Shown here one piece after another: positions 1-8,428 of a stretch of DNA of 64,000 nucleotides. The DNA comes from Desulfobacter latus (lineage in GTDB: Bacteria; Desulfobacterota; Desulfobacteria; Desulfobacterales; Desulfobacteraceae), in assembly GCF_013389365.1 (NCBI RefSeq), contig NZ_JACADJ010000010.1, positions 1 to 64,000 of the forward strand. Direction: 5' to 3'. The translations under genes were made by a program, and so were the position numbers. How positions within the stretch are numbered: the stretch's first letter is position 1; every line of letters begins with the position of its first letter. The notes under the pieces are model-generated. The model saw only the letters and a program-made list of their open reading frames with translations. It searched no databases and had not been told where the DNA came from.

Positions 1-60
1 GCTTTCCCTATGACTTAGGAACTTGCTTATAGATTATGATACATGCATCCTCCAATTTTT

Positions 61-88
61 TTGACAACCTTCTATTATACCACATAAG
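61..88 (+). promoter_or_regulatory. possible sigma-70 promoter of rpoH
   Basis: A perfect TTGACA at 61-66 is followed after 16 bases by CATAAG at 83-88, a four-of-six match to the -10 consensus. It lies about 115 bases upstream of the chosen rpoH start in an AT-rich leader. Nothing else recognisable is present in bases 1-203. The -10 assignment is weak. Confidence 0.35.
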
Positions 89-203
89 TTTTATAAGTTT
101 ATCAATTCATTTGCAAACCACTATAGTAATATGTAACTATATCGCATCCAGGCAAAGTATGATATTAATAAAGCTTAATTCAATTAAATTTAAAGGTGCC
201 TAC

Positions 204-1166
204 ATGGAAAATATTGTTGACCCCAAAAAACCTGCAGTTACCAAGAAACTGACCAAGAAGGACTTTCTGGTACCCGCAGGCAAAACCAGGACCGGCACCT
301 CAAAAGCCCTGGTTAAATCCGATCCCATTCAAAGTTACCTTAATGAAATCAATCGATATAAACTGTTAACCCGGGAACAGGAAATAGAGTTGGGCCGGCG
401 CATTCAGGAGGATAATGACCAGGAAGCCGCCTATATAATGACCACGTCCAACCTGCGCCTGGTAGTAAAAATTGCTTTAGAATTTCAACGTATCTGGATG
501 CAGAATCTTCTTGACCTCATCCAGGAGGGCAATATCGGTCTTGTCCGGGCCGTAAAAAAATTTGATCCGTATAAAAATGTCAAATTTTCCTATTATGCAT
601 CATTTTGGATCAAGGCATATATCCTTAAATTCATCATGGACAACTGGCGAATGGTCAAAATCGGCACCACCCAGGGACAGCGTAAGCTGTTTTTTAGATT
701 AAAAAAAGAAAAGCAGATGCTCATTGAACAGGGGTTTGATCCCAAACCCAAGATGTTATCCGAACGTCTGGGGGTGTCTGAACAGGAGGTGGTAGATATG
801 GACCAGCGCCTGGCCAACTGGGATCTTTCCCTGGATGAACCGCTTAAAGATGATTCCAATACCGAGCGCATTGAATTTATTAACGTTGATTCGGACTCCT
901 CCGAAGATCGCCTGGCAAAGAAAGAGATCGAAGATATCCTGTACACGAAAGTGGCGGAATTTAAAAAAAATCTGAACGCACGCGAACTGGATATTTTTGA
1001 ACGCAGAATTTTTTCCGACTCTCCCGAAACGTTGCAGCAAATTGGTGAAGTCTACAATATTTCAAGAGAACGGGTCCGGCAGATCGAAAACAACATCATA
1101 AAAAAAATGAAAGCATACTTTAAAAAAGATATGCCGGATTTTGACATGTATGACCATGATCAATAA
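204..1166 (+). CDS. rpoH: RNA polymerase sigma factor RpoH (sigma-32 family)
   Basis: A 320-residue sigma-70 family protein that directs RNA polymerase to heat-shock promoters. Region 1.2/2 covers about residues 40-155 (DPIQSYLNEINRYKLLTREQ, then the region 2.3/2.4 segment ending DNWRMVKIGTTQ). The RpoH box follows as QRKLFFRLKK at about 159-168; it marks RpoH rather than RpoD or RpoS. The C-terminal region 4 helix-turn-helix contains ISRERVRQIE. The open frame extends upstream to base 36, but I start at ATG 204 because it follows AAAGGTG at good spacing and because the extra 56 residues are low-complexity and unlike the family. The gene stands alone, 37 bases before the TPR lipoprotein. Residues that bind DnaK cannot be assessed from sequence alone. 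Confidence 0.88.
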   Translation: MENIVDPKKPAVTKKLTKKDFLVPAGKTRTGTSKALVKSDPIQSYLNEINRYKLLTREQEIELGRRIQEDNDQEAAYIMTTSNLRLVVKIALEFQRIWMQNLLDLIQEGNIGLVRAVKKFDPYKNVKFSYYASFWIKAYILKFIMDNWRMVKIGTTQGQRKLFFRLKKEKQMLIEQGFDPKPKMLSERLGVSEQEVVDMDQRLANWDLSLDEPLKDDSNTERIEFINVDSDSSEDRLAKKEIEDILYTKVAEFKKNLNARELDIFERRIFSDSPETLQQIGEVYNISRERVRQIENNIIKKMKAYFKKDMPDFDMYDHDQ

Positions 1167-1203
1167 TGGTCGCATTCCAAGCGTTTAAAAAGGCATTTCG
1201 TTC

Positions 1204-2964
1204 ATGAAACACCTTACAGTGTGTACCTTGGCTCTGGCTTTAATCTTAAGTTTTTTTTCCGTTTCAGGCTGTATTAAAGAATCGGGAACGTCCGGCCTGG
1301 AACAGACCGGCAGTAAACATATTGCCGATCAGGAACTTACGTTGAACCGGAACAATGATTTTCAGGCGTCATACTACTACCTTTTGGCGCGGCGCTACGA
1401 TAATAAAAATGAAATCCACCAGGCACAAAAAGCGCTGGAAATAGCCATTGCAAAGGATCCGGACTCCTCTTTTCTCCAACGCGAATACATCATCGGTCTG
1501 CAGAATCAAAAAAAGTCAGGTCAGGCTCTAACCCTGGCCGAAGATCTGGCGGAAAACGATCCGAACGATGTGGAAAATCTGATACTGCTTGCCCGGCTTA
1601 AAAAAGGGGATGAAAAGGAGATGACCAGCCTGCTGGAGCGAATACTGCAGCTGGCTCCCGAAAATAAAGAAACTTTTTTACGGTTGGGCAAAGTGTATAT
1701 GGATGAGGGCATGACCCTGAAGGCCATGAATCTGTTTTCCCGTATGGTAAGCAAATTTCCAGACTATTATGTTGCCCATTTCTATCTGGGAGAGAGCCGG
1801 CGGATGGCTGATCAGCCTGCAGCGGCCAAAGAATCTTACCTTAGAACCCTTGAACTGGAACCCGATCTTTTAGAACCCCGGTTCCGGCTGGTGGACGTAT
1901 ATAAAGCCATGGGTGAAAAAAAAAATAAGTCAGACATTATAGCCGTTCTCAAAGAGATTCTCGATTTTGACCCTGGAAATGAAAGAGCTCTGATAGAACT
2001 TGGCCTGTTCTATTTTAATACCAAGAATTATCAAAAGGCTGACGATATATTTGTCGCACTTGGCCGGGAAATCATGGAAAATTCCGACCTGTTGGTAAAT
2101 ATTGTCCAGATCCTGATACCAGAGCATCGGTACCAGGATGCCGTTACGATATTGTCCCAGATCAGGAAAATACGCCCCGGGAATGCCAACATCGATTTTT
2201 TTCTGGGAATGGCTTATGAAGGTTTAAAAAAACCGGGTAAAGCCATTGAGTATTATCTTAAAGTCACGCCCGATCACCCCCAGTATAAAAAAACAATTTT
2301 AAGTATTGCTTTTCTCTACAAGGACATGAATCGCATAGTAGAAGCAATTCAATTCCTGGAACAACACCACAGGCAAAGCCCGGCAGACATTGATATCACC
2401 GCTTACCTGGCCTCATTTTACCAGGAGAACAACCGTTACGATATCGCCGTCACCATGCTTGAGCGTGCATTAAAAGAAACCCCCAAAAATACGGCGTTAC
2501 TGTTTAAGCTTGGTACTGTCATGGATGCGGCAGGACACCGCCGGAAAAGCATTGAAACCATGAATACCATTATAAGAATAGATCCCAAACATGCCTCGGC
2601 ACTCAATTACCTGGGATATACCTATGCGGAAATGGGCATTCATCTTGATCAGGCCCTGGAACTGGTACAGCGTGCCCTTGCGATCCGTCCCGAAGACGGC
2701 TATATCACAGACAGTCTGGGGTGGGTGTATTATAAAAAACAGGAATATGACAAGGCGGTTTTCTATCTTGAAAAAGCCGTTGCGCTATCGAATTATGAAA
2801 CCGTTATCACCATTCATCTGGCAGATGCCTACCTTAAAACAGGAGAGCGGGAAAAGGCGATTGCCATGTATAAAAAAGCCCTTAACAATGCCGGAGAGGA
2901 TCAGAAAAAAGAGATCCGGGAAATTGAGGAAAAACTCAAAAAATTGGAACATTTAGGGCAATGA
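1204..2964 (+). CDS. TPR-repeat lipoprotein
   Basis: A 586-residue protein with a lipoprotein signal peptide: a hydrophobic stretch at about residues 5-20, then the lipobox VSGC with Cys23 as the lipidation site. The rest is an almost unbroken array of tetratricopeptide repeats, with typical TPR residues such as ALNYLGYTYAE and SLGWVYYKKQEYDKAVFYLEKA near the C-terminus. Such lipoproteins act as periplasmic or outer-membrane scaffolds, but the partner cannot be read from sequence. Its stop overlaps the next start as ATGA, so it is translationally coupled to the LolB-like lipoprotein, which suggests joint work at the outer membrane. The Shine-Dalgarno sequence is weak. Confidence 0.8.
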   Translation: MKHLTVCTLALALILSFFSVSGCIKESGTSGLEQTGSKHIADQELTLNRNNDFQASYYYLLARRYDNKNEIHQAQKALEIAIAKDPDSSFLQREYIIGLQNQKKSGQALTLAEDLAENDPNDVENLILLARLKKGDEKEMTSLLERILQLAPENKETFLRLGKVYMDEGMTLKAMNLFSRMVSKFPDYYVAHFYLGESRRMADQPAAAKESYLRTLELEPDLLEPRFRLVDVYKAMGEKKNKSDIIAVLKEILDFDPGNERALIELGLFYFNTKNYQKADDIFVALGREIMENSDLLVNIVQILIPEHRYQDAVTILSQIRKIRPGNANIDFFLGMAYEGLKKPGKAIEYYLKVTPDHPQYKKTILSIAFLYKDMNRIVEAIQFLEQHHRQSPADIDITAYLASFYQENNRYDIAVTMLERALKETPKNTALLFKLGTVMDAAGHRRKSIETMNTIIRIDPKHASALNYLGYTYAEMGIHLDQALELVQRALAIRPEDGYITDSLGWVYYKKQEYDKAVFYLEKAVALSNYETVITIHLADAYLKTGEREKAIAMYKKALNNAGEDQKKEIREIEEKLKKLEHLGQ

Positions 2965-3725
2965 CAAGGGCCTTTTGGCGTTCAGGCGTTTGTATTATAT
3001 TCCTTTTTTTTGTCATATTGACAGGATCAGGTTGCGCCCTGCTTGGACACCAATTCGGGAAACAGACAGACGCCCATGCTGAAGATATTATAAACCGCAT
3101 CCAGGCGTTCAATGCACAGATCTCCACATCCAAGGGGACAGCTGAACTGATGTTGGCCCGGGGCTTTCGAAATCAAAAGTATAAAATTGCCTGGGCTGCC
3201 CAATCGCCCAACCGGCTGCGCATGACCCTGCTCATGTCCGGTCACCCGGTTGAAACCATTGCGTCTACCGGCCAGTGGGTCACTTTTGTTTCTCATACCG
3301 GTACTCACAAACCCCATTCAGCCGTATCTACAGATCCGGATCTTGATCCTTACATCAATATCCCGTTGCGTCTGTCTGAATTGGTCAGCCTGCTTCTTGG
3401 AAAGGTGCCGGGACGCCCTTTTGATCGGGCCTGGGTTCTTCCTGAACAGCCGGGTACTGTTTTTGCTTCACAGTCATTTTCCTCAGAAATTCAGGAATGG
3501 GTAACAAACGAAAGCGGGAGGACCATCAGATATCGGGTGCTGGACAAAGACAAAAATATAATTTTCGGAATATGGTATTCCCAATTTTTCAACCGCGATA
3601 ATTTCATTCTACCCAGGATGATAACCATAAAAGACGGCGCGCAAAATGTCATAAAAATTTACTTGAAAAATATTATGCCCAATATTCCTGTAAAAGAATC
3701 GGTATTCAGGTTGACAGGATCATGA
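2961..3725 (+). CDS. LolB/DUF4292-like outer-membrane lipoprotein
   Basis: A 254-residue predicted lipoprotein. The N-terminus has a basic start, a hydrophobic core and the lipobox-like GSGC at about residues 22-25. The mature part has the pattern of LolA/LolB-fold or DUF4292 proteins: an early helix (INRIQAFNAQISTSKGTAEL), then beta strands ending in IKIYLKNIMPNIPVKESVFRL, where the final V-F-R/L segment is typical. It overlaps the TPR lipoprotein by four bases. LolB receives lipoproteins from LolA and inserts them in the outer membrane. Homology to LolB is inferred from pattern only; a role restricted to this TPR partner is equally possible. Confidence 0.6.
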   Translation: MTRAFWRSGVCIIFLFFVILTGSGCALLGHQFGKQTDAHAEDIINRIQAFNAQISTSKGTAELMLARGFRNQKYKIAWAAQSPNRLRMTLLMSGHPVETIASTGQWVTFVSHTGTHKPHSAVSTDPDLDPYINIPLRLSELVSLLLGKVPGRPFDRAWVLPEQPGTVFASQSFSSEIQEWVTNESGRTIRYRVLDKDKNIIFGIWYSQFFNRDNFILPRMITIKDGAQNVIKIYLKNIMPNIPVKESVFRLTGS

Positions 3726-3786
3726 AAATGAACATATTTAGACGGTGTTATTATTACCAAACCTCATAAGGAGATAAATATAAATC

Positions 3787-4653
3787 ATGATTCACAAAAA
3801 TGTTGACGAGGCTAAAAAATCCCGGCAGCCCCAAAATGACGCTGCAAAACAGCAGGCCGAAATGGACGCGATGATCAAGGACAATCTGGCCAAAATCAAA
3901 AACAAAATATTTGTTCTGTCAGGCAAAGGCGGTGTGGGCAAAAGTTCCGTATCAGCGAACCTGGCAGCAACCCTTGCAAAAAAAGGATATAAAACAGGGC
4001 TGATGGATGTGGATGTCCATGGGCCTTCCATTGCCCAGATGTTCAACATAACCGAGCTGTTGGATATTGCCCCTGACAGCAAGCAGCTGTTGCCCAGACA
4101 GATCAACGAAAATCTTACGGTGGTCAGTGTGCAGGCGTTGATGCAGGACAAGGACCAGGCTGTTATATGGAGAGGCCCTGCCAAAACCGGCATTATCAAG
4201 CAGTTTGTAGGTTCGGTTGCCTGGGGAACGTTGGATTATCTGGTCATCGACGCCCCTCCGGGCACCGGAGATGAACCGCTCACTGTGGTACAGACCATTC
4301 CGGATGCCAAAGGCATCATCGTGACCACGCCCCAGGAAGTGGCCCTTGCAGACATCCGCAAATCCATTTCATTTTGTAAAACCGTAAAAATGGAAACCCT
4401 TGGTGTACTGGAAAATATGGCCGGATTTACCTGTCCGCACTGCAATAAACATATTGATCTTTTTAAAAGCGGCGGCGGAGAAAGAACCGCCAAGGCACAG
4501 GGCTTAAATTTCCTGGGCTCCATCCCCTTTGACACCCGTGTCGTAGAATCCGGAGATGAAGGGGTGCCCGTGATGATGTATGAAGCGCCTGGTCCTTTTA
4601 AAGACGCATTTGAAAAGGTAGTTGAGAATATCATTAAGCAATTTGAAGGCTAA
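3787..4653 (+). CDS. mrp: Mrp/NBP35-family iron-sulfur carrier ATPase
   Basis: A 288-residue P-loop ATPase of the Mrp/ApbC family, a cytoplasmic scaffold or carrier delivering Fe-S clusters to apoproteins. A deviant Walker A SGKGGVGKS lies at residues 45-53. A Walker A'-type segment GLMDVDVHGPS and Walker B-type DYLVIDAPPGTGDEP follow. A CxxC pair in FTCPHCNKH (Cys216 and Cys219) is the cluster-bridging motif of the dimer. There is no N-terminal MIP18/DUF59 domain; instead about 30 polar residues precede the ATPase core, as in many anaerobes. AAGGAG lies 13 bases before ATG 3787, slightly farther than usual. Confidence 0.9.
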   Translation: MIHKNVDEAKKSRQPQNDAAKQQAEMDAMIKDNLAKIKNKIFVLSGKGGVGKSSVSANLAATLAKKGYKTGLMDVDVHGPSIAQMFNITELLDIAPDSKQLLPRQINENLTVVSVQALMQDKDQAVIWRGPAKTGIIKQFVGSVAWGTLDYLVIDAPPGTGDEPLTVVQTIPDAKGIIVTTPQEVALADIRKSISFCKTVKMETLGVLENMAGFTCPHCNKHIDLFKSGGGERTAKAQGLNFLGSIPFDTRVVESGDEGVPVMMYEAPGPFKDAFEKVVENIIKQFEG

Positions 4654-4906
4654 TTAATTCATTGAATTTTGGAAAAACACCCCGGGTATTAAAAGCCCGC
4701 CTTGAACAAAGGGAAACCCAAATCCTTGGCACCCGGGCCTCTCTTTCCCAAAATGCTGTTCGGCGGTATTCGGAAAAAAGATCTGATACCGAATATCGCC
4801 TTAATTTTTATCATGATGACGGACTCCTATTTTATCCGCCAGGCCCCGGATCATTTGTGCCCTACCCCCATTGACTGGGTATAAGGCCGGCATACTGGAA
4901 ATATCA
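4654..4906 (+). other. spacer without a supported gene
   Basis: Between mrp and the UPF0280 gene there are about 250 bases. Short open frames exist (for example from ATG 4753 to the stop at 4884, 43 codons), but none has a Shine-Dalgarno sequence or a recognisable protein pattern. I see no convincing terminator or promoter. Confidence 0.4.
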
Positions 4907-5632
4907 ATGTTTGAAAATCGCAAAATTTATCGTGTTTGCCATCAAAAACAAGGATTGGTCGCCTTTAATGTAACCGTAAAAGAAACCAACCTCAATATCC
5001 AGGCCGATTCGGATCTTACCGAACAGGCCACACGCGCTATCCTGGCCCACCGCCAGTACATTGAAAATCACATCACTCGCTTTCCACGGTTTGCCGACAG
5101 CCTGACACCGTTGCCCGACCCGGGGATTGTTCCTAAAATTATTTCTGAAATGACCATGGCGGCAAAAACTGCCGGTGTCGGCCCCATGGCAGCCGTGGCA
5201 GGCGCTGTGGCCCAGAGCGTGGGAAGAGATTTGCTTCAATGGTCTTCAAATGTCCTGGTGGAAAATGGCGGTGATATTTTCATAAAATCAAATACCCAAA
5301 CCATATTTACCATTTATGCCGGGTCATCCCCCTTGAGCATGAAAACCGGTATTAAAGTGGCCCGGCGACCTACGTCGTTTGCCATGTGTACCTCCTCGGG
5401 CTCCGTGGGGCATTCCAAAAGTTTTGGTAAAGCTGATGCCGTATCTGTACTGGCAGATTGCTGTGCCCTGGCCGATGCTGCAGCCACATCCCTTTGCAAT
5501 AAAATTCAGACCCCCAAAGACATTGAAAGAGCCATTGCCATAGGCAAGAGCATGGCGGGTGTCCAGGGTATTGTCATTATTTCAGGTAAACAGATTGGGT
5601 TGTGGGGCGCCCTGGAACTGGTCAAACTGTGA
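4907..5632 (+). CDS. UPF0280 family protein (ApbE-like fold)
   Basis: A 241-residue member of the UPF0280 family, found mainly in methanogens and sulfate reducers, related in fold to the FAD:protein FMN transferase ApbE. Supporting segments are the N-terminal YRVCHQKQGLVAFNVTVKET, the glycine/alanine-rich GVGPMAAVAGAVAQ, VLVENGGDIFI and the C-terminal GHSKSFGKADAVSVLADCCA. The frame can open at a TTG (4871), but ATG 4907 gives the normal family N-terminus. The function is unestablished; proximity to mrp is suggestive of cofactor or redox-protein maturation, which is inference only. Confidence 0.8.
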   Translation: MFENRKIYRVCHQKQGLVAFNVTVKETNLNIQADSDLTEQATRAILAHRQYIENHITRFPRFADSLTPLPDPGIVPKIISEMTMAAKTAGVGPMAAVAGAVAQSVGRDLLQWSSNVLVENGGDIFIKSNTQTIFTIYAGSSPLSMKTGIKVARRPTSFAMCTSSGSVGHSKSFGKADAVSVLADCCALADAAATSLCNKIQTPKDIERAIAIGKSMAGVQGIVIISGKQIGLWGALELVKL

Positions 5633-5648
5633 CGCAGGTTTGAAAAAT

Positions 5649-6035
5649 TTAGTATTTTCTCCATCTTTCCACCCTTTCAAAGGCGGATGCCGCATTCTGT
5701 CTTAATGTCGCAATATTGACCGGTTTTTTAAAATAATCCTCAAACCCGGCCTCCCTGCACTCAGCCAGCTGAAAAATGGAAGCATATCCGGTGATGGCAT
5801 ACAGCACTGCCATGGGGGCCAATTTTTTTATTTTTCGGCACAGTTCAATACCGTCCATTTCGGGCAGATTCAAATCGATGAACATCACATGAATGCTTTC
5901 ATTTTCCAGGATATTCAGCGCTTCTTGACCACTCTGGGCCGTTTTAACCTCATACCCGTCCCTGGAAAGGGATTGTTTTAACAGGGTAAGAATAGCTCTT
6001 TCATCATCTACCACCAGTATTTTCCGGGAGGCCAT
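5649..6035 (-). CDS. stand-alone response-regulator receiver
   Basis: A 128-residue CheY-like receiver with no output domain. Acidic pocket residues are Asp10/Asp11 in LVVDDE, the phosphoacceptor is Asp54 in MFIDLNLPEMDG, and the conserved Thr and Lys appear in AITGYAS and FKKPVN. ATG 6035 follows AAAGGAG at nine bases. It lies downstream of the chemotaxis gene cluster on the same strand, separated by the copy A repeat at 6050-6131, so it may be co-transcribed with it. The input kinase is not in the window; the kinase at 62-63 kb has its own regulator. Confidence 0.85.
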   Translation of the reverse strand: MASRKILVVDDERAILTLLKQSLSRDGYEVKTAQSGQEALNILENESIHVMFIDLNLPEMDGIELCRKIKKLAPMAVLYAITGYASIFQLAECREAGFEDYFKKPVNIATLRQNAASAFERVERWRKY

Positions 6036-6049
6036 TATTATTTTCTCCT

Positions 6050-6131
6050 TTTAATTTAATAGTATAGGAATTTTCATTCTCCAGCACCCAGCACCCACTA
6101 CCTAACAGCCCGCCCAAAGGGCGCTAATTTA
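6050..6131 (-). repeat. dispersed heptamer repeat, copy A (3 units)
   Basis: On the minus strand this reads a TAAATTA end, the palindromic core GCGCCCTTTGGGCGGGC, GCTGTTAGGT, three heptamers (AGTGGGT, GCTGGGT, GCTGGAG), then AATTCCTATACTATTAAATTA. The same architecture recurs at 18703-18797 and 61261-61372, with a fragment at 63566-63591. The stop codon of the upstream cheD-like gene lies in the repeat's TAAATTA end. Confidence 0.85.
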
Positions 6132-6617
6132 ATAATAGTCGTACGGATACCAATCCTCATTGCGAAGGGTATCTACCTTGAGTACGGCTGTTTCATTGGT
6201 ATCGGTGTTGAATACAATTTTTCTGCCTTTTTCTCCCCCCACATCTTCGGACACCAGGGAAATGGCGTATCTGGAAAGAATATTTCTGGCCGTGCGGACA
6301 TTTTCTTGGCCGATATCCCGGTCCAGGCTGCCCGGATATCGGGCCCCTCCAAAAAGCTGGGCCTCCAGATGCCGGGGAGAAGCGCCCCACGCTGCCATCA
6401 TCCGGACCAGGGTAACACACGCCACGTTGCCGTAGATAGGGGTTGTCTCGCCTTTTTTGTTGATAAAAGGAAACTGGAACAGGTTCATGCCTCCAAATTT
6501 ATTTTTTCGATCATACAGACACAGCGCCACTCCCGAACCGATGACCGCTGATATGCTCCGTCCCCCATCCGGTACCACAATATAACCCGGCTGCAAAAAA
6601 TAGTGTTCGTTAGCCAT
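6129..6617 (-). CDS. CheD-like protein lacking catalytic residues
   Basis: A 162-residue protein of the CheD family by overall pattern: GSGVALCLYDRKNKFGGMN near the N-terminus, then LFGGARYP, IGQENV and VGGEKGRKIVFNTDT. CheD enzymes deamidate glutamines on chemoreceptors and bind CheC/CheX-type phosphatases. The nucleophile Cys of the GSC motif is Gly29 here, and the His 17 residues later (GGMxH) is Leu46. A second CheD at 8429-8908 keeps both residues at the same spacing. This copy is therefore probably non-catalytic, perhaps a binding or decoy partner for a phosphatase or receptor. It is the last chemotaxis gene before the copy A repeat. Confidence 0.8.
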   Translation of the reverse strand: MANEHYFLQPGYIVVPDGGRSISAVIGSGVALCLYDRKNKFGGMNLFQFPFINKKGETTPIYGNVACVTLVRMMAAWGASPRHLEAQLFGGARYPGSLDRDIGQENVRTARNILSRYAISLVSEDVGGEKGRKIVFNTDTNETAVLKVDTLRNEDWYPYDYY

Positions 6618-6656
6618 CTGGTAAATAGTTTTTTGGGTATGGGGGCTGATCCTTGC

Positions 6657-7451
6657 TCACAGCACCCCCGTTTTTTTTCGATACCCGCTGGGCAACACGG
6701 ATACCAGGTCGTGATCAAGCCCGTGAAGGCCTTCGGCCATTCCCACAAAAAAGAGCCCGCCCGGCTTCAGTGCCCGGCACAGACGGTCAACCACCTTCTG
6801 CCGGGTCCTTTTATCAAAATAAATCATCACATTTCTGCAAAAAATAACATCATAGATATCAGAGGGCGTGTCGGACAGCAAATTGAATTTTTGAAATGCA
6901 ACCAATTGCCTCACCTCAGGTTTCACGCGTACATGGTCAACCCAGTCTTTTTTTCCTTTTTGGAAATAGGCGTGGAGCATGAATTTGGGGACATTTTTCA
7001 CCTTGTCTTTGTGATAGACGGCGGCCCGGCCCTGATCAAGCATGGAGTCGGAAATATCCGAAGCGTTTATGGTAAAAGAAAAGTTGTTCTCAAGCAGCTG
7101 AATCGCAATGGAATAGGCTTCTTCTCCGCTGCTTGACGCCGCACTCCAGATCCTGAGGGGGAGCGCGGCATCCAGTGTTTTGACCAAGTATTCGCAATGC
7201 CGGTTCTCCCTGAAAAAAAAGGTGTGATTGGTGGTGGTGGCATCAATAAATTCTGCAAATTCGACCTCATCCCGGCCCAACCGATCAATGTAATCCGAAG
7301 CATTGGTGATTCGGGTGATGCGCATGCGCTTGCTCAACCGGGCCACAAGCAGGCGGTATTTTTTTTCATTCAGCACAACGCCCGACGTGTCATATACGAT
7401 CTTGGACAATTTTCGATACTGTGAATCGGTAAGTTTTGTATTCTGAATCAT
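6657..7451 (-). CDS. cheR: chemotaxis methyltransferase CheR
   Basis: A 264-residue SAM-dependent methyltransferase that methylates glutamates on methyl-accepting chemotaxis proteins. The N-terminal all-helical domain (about 1-80) ends in TTNHTFFFRE, a CheR hallmark. The SAM-binding motif is IWSAASSSGEEAYSIA; later motifs are NASDIS and YDVIFCRNVMIYFD. There is no C-terminal NWETF-pentapeptide-binding extension or TPR. It is flanked by cheX and the degenerate cheD. The methylesterase CheB is absent from the window. Confidence 0.92.
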   Translation of the reverse strand: MIQNTKLTDSQYRKLSKIVYDTSGVVLNEKKYRLLVARLSKRMRITRITNASDYIDRLGRDEVEFAEFIDATTTNHTFFFRENRHCEYLVKTLDAALPLRIWSAASSSGEEAYSIAIQLLENNFSFTINASDISDSMLDQGRAAVYHKDKVKNVPKFMLHAYFQKGKKDWVDHVRVKPEVRQLVAFQKFNLLSDTPSDIYDVIFCRNVMIYFDKRTRQKVVDRLCRALKPGGLFFVGMAEGLHGLDHDLVSVLPSGYRKKTGVL

Positions 7452-7518
7452 GATTTCGGGACCTGGATTTTAACCCACTTTTTGAGGCGTTGGGCAAAAA
7501 TAATATCGTCCATCCGTT

Positions 7519-7974
7519 TCAGGCTTGGAGGTCCAGAACCGCTACGATTTTAGCATCCGCCACGTTGATCACGGCTGCCGGAAGTTCGGAAGGAACTGTT
7601 TCCCCGTCCACAATTTCCGGTATTCCAAGATCAAAGCCATGACCGGAATCCAGTTTTCGAAGGGCATTGCCGCACACCATATTGAGCAGTTCCTTCAAGG
7701 TGCCGTATTTCAACTCCCGGGTCAATTTGTCACCCGGCTCTCCCATGAAATTTTCCGTCATTTCCGACAGTAAATTTCCCGGGACCATCATCACCAGACG
7801 GCCCGACATGTCGCCGGTAAACGCCAGGGCTGCCGAAGGGGTATCCGCTTGATCCAGCAAGCCGGCGTCCAGAAGCATACCCTCTTTTTCCTGCTCTGCA
7901 GGCAGAAAAAACATGGTTTCCACCACTTCAGAAATCGAGGTCATCATCGCTTTCATCAATTGTGTCTTCATCAT
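7519..7974 (-). CDS. cheX: CheX-like CheY-phosphate phosphatase
   Basis: A 151-residue protein of the CheC/CheX/FliY phosphatase superfamily, which dephosphorylates CheY-P. The catalytic signature is visible as KELLNMVCGNALRKL, with Glu95 and Asn98 at the catalytic positions, followed by the typical LGIPEIVDGE. There is a single catalytic motif, as in CheX, not two as in CheC. ATG 7974 has a good Shine-Dalgarno (AGGAG, six bases away), which means the gene starts 47 bases inside cheY. This couples the phosphatase to its likely substrate. Confidence 0.82.
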   Translation of the reverse strand: MMKTQLMKAMMTSISEVVETMFFLPAEQEKEGMLLDAGLLDQADTPSAALAFTGDMSGRLVMMVPGNLLSEMTENFMGEPGDKLTRELKYGTLKELLNMVCGNALRKLDSGHGFDLGIPEIVDGETVPSELPAAVINVADAKIVAVLDLQA

Positions 7975-8353
7975 CGACTTCTCCTATTATGGGTACCATT
8001 ACATCCCGAATTGATTCTGCTGTAAAGGGTTTGGTTACATATCCGGCAGCCCCGCTTTCCATGAACTGTGCAATCCTGTCCTTATTGCCCTCAGTGGAAA
8101 CCACGATAAACGGAATGTCTCTGAGCATCTCCTCTTTTTTGGCTTTTAAAATAAAATCCAGACCGTTCATTACCGGCATATTATAGTCGGTCAGCACCAC
8201 ATCCACCCAGTTGTGGCGCATCATTTCCAGGGCTGCCTGCCCGTTCTCGGCCTCCAGGATCTCTGATCCGCCATACCCTGCCGCTCCCAGCGTCTTTTTA
8301 ATTACCGACCGCATGGGCAGGGAATCGTCCACGATCAATATTGAATACACCAT
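7928..8353 (-). CDS. cheY: CheY-like response regulator with acidic tail
   Basis: A 141-residue receiver protein. The acidic pocket is in LIVDDS (Asp9, Asp10), the phosphoacceptor is Asp56 in LTDYNMP, Thr/Ser is in VVSTEGN and the conserved Lys in VTKPFTAESI. After the receiver fold there is an unusual acidic tail of about 20 residues rich in Asp and Glu (VDDEDTIDESDDDLDF). That tail is encoded by the stretch overlapping the start of cheX, so its composition may be partly constrained by the second frame. It is the likely phosphoprotein target of the adjacent CheX. Confidence 0.87.
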   Translation of the reverse strand: MVYSILIVDDSLPMRSVIKKTLGAAGYGGSEILEAENGQAALEMMRHNWVDVVLTDYNMPVMNGLDFILKAKKEEMLRDIPFIVVSTEGNKDRIAQFMESGAAGYVTKPFTAESIRDVMVPIIGEVDDEDTIDESDDDLDF

Positions 8354-8428
8354 TGTGTAGCCTGTCCTTTTTTATTCATTTCAATTACCCCCCTCTTTAT
8401 CCCTGATTGATGAACCGTTCAAGGGAAA

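Noticed and set aside
36-203. Extended N-terminus for rpoH
   Set aside because: AT-rich, hydrophobic and unlike sigma factors; ATG 204 has a ribosome-binding site and a normal N-terminus.
4662-4884. Two overlapping short frames before the UPF0280 gene
   Set aside because: They start at TTG codons, lack ribosome-binding sites and resemble nothing recognisable.
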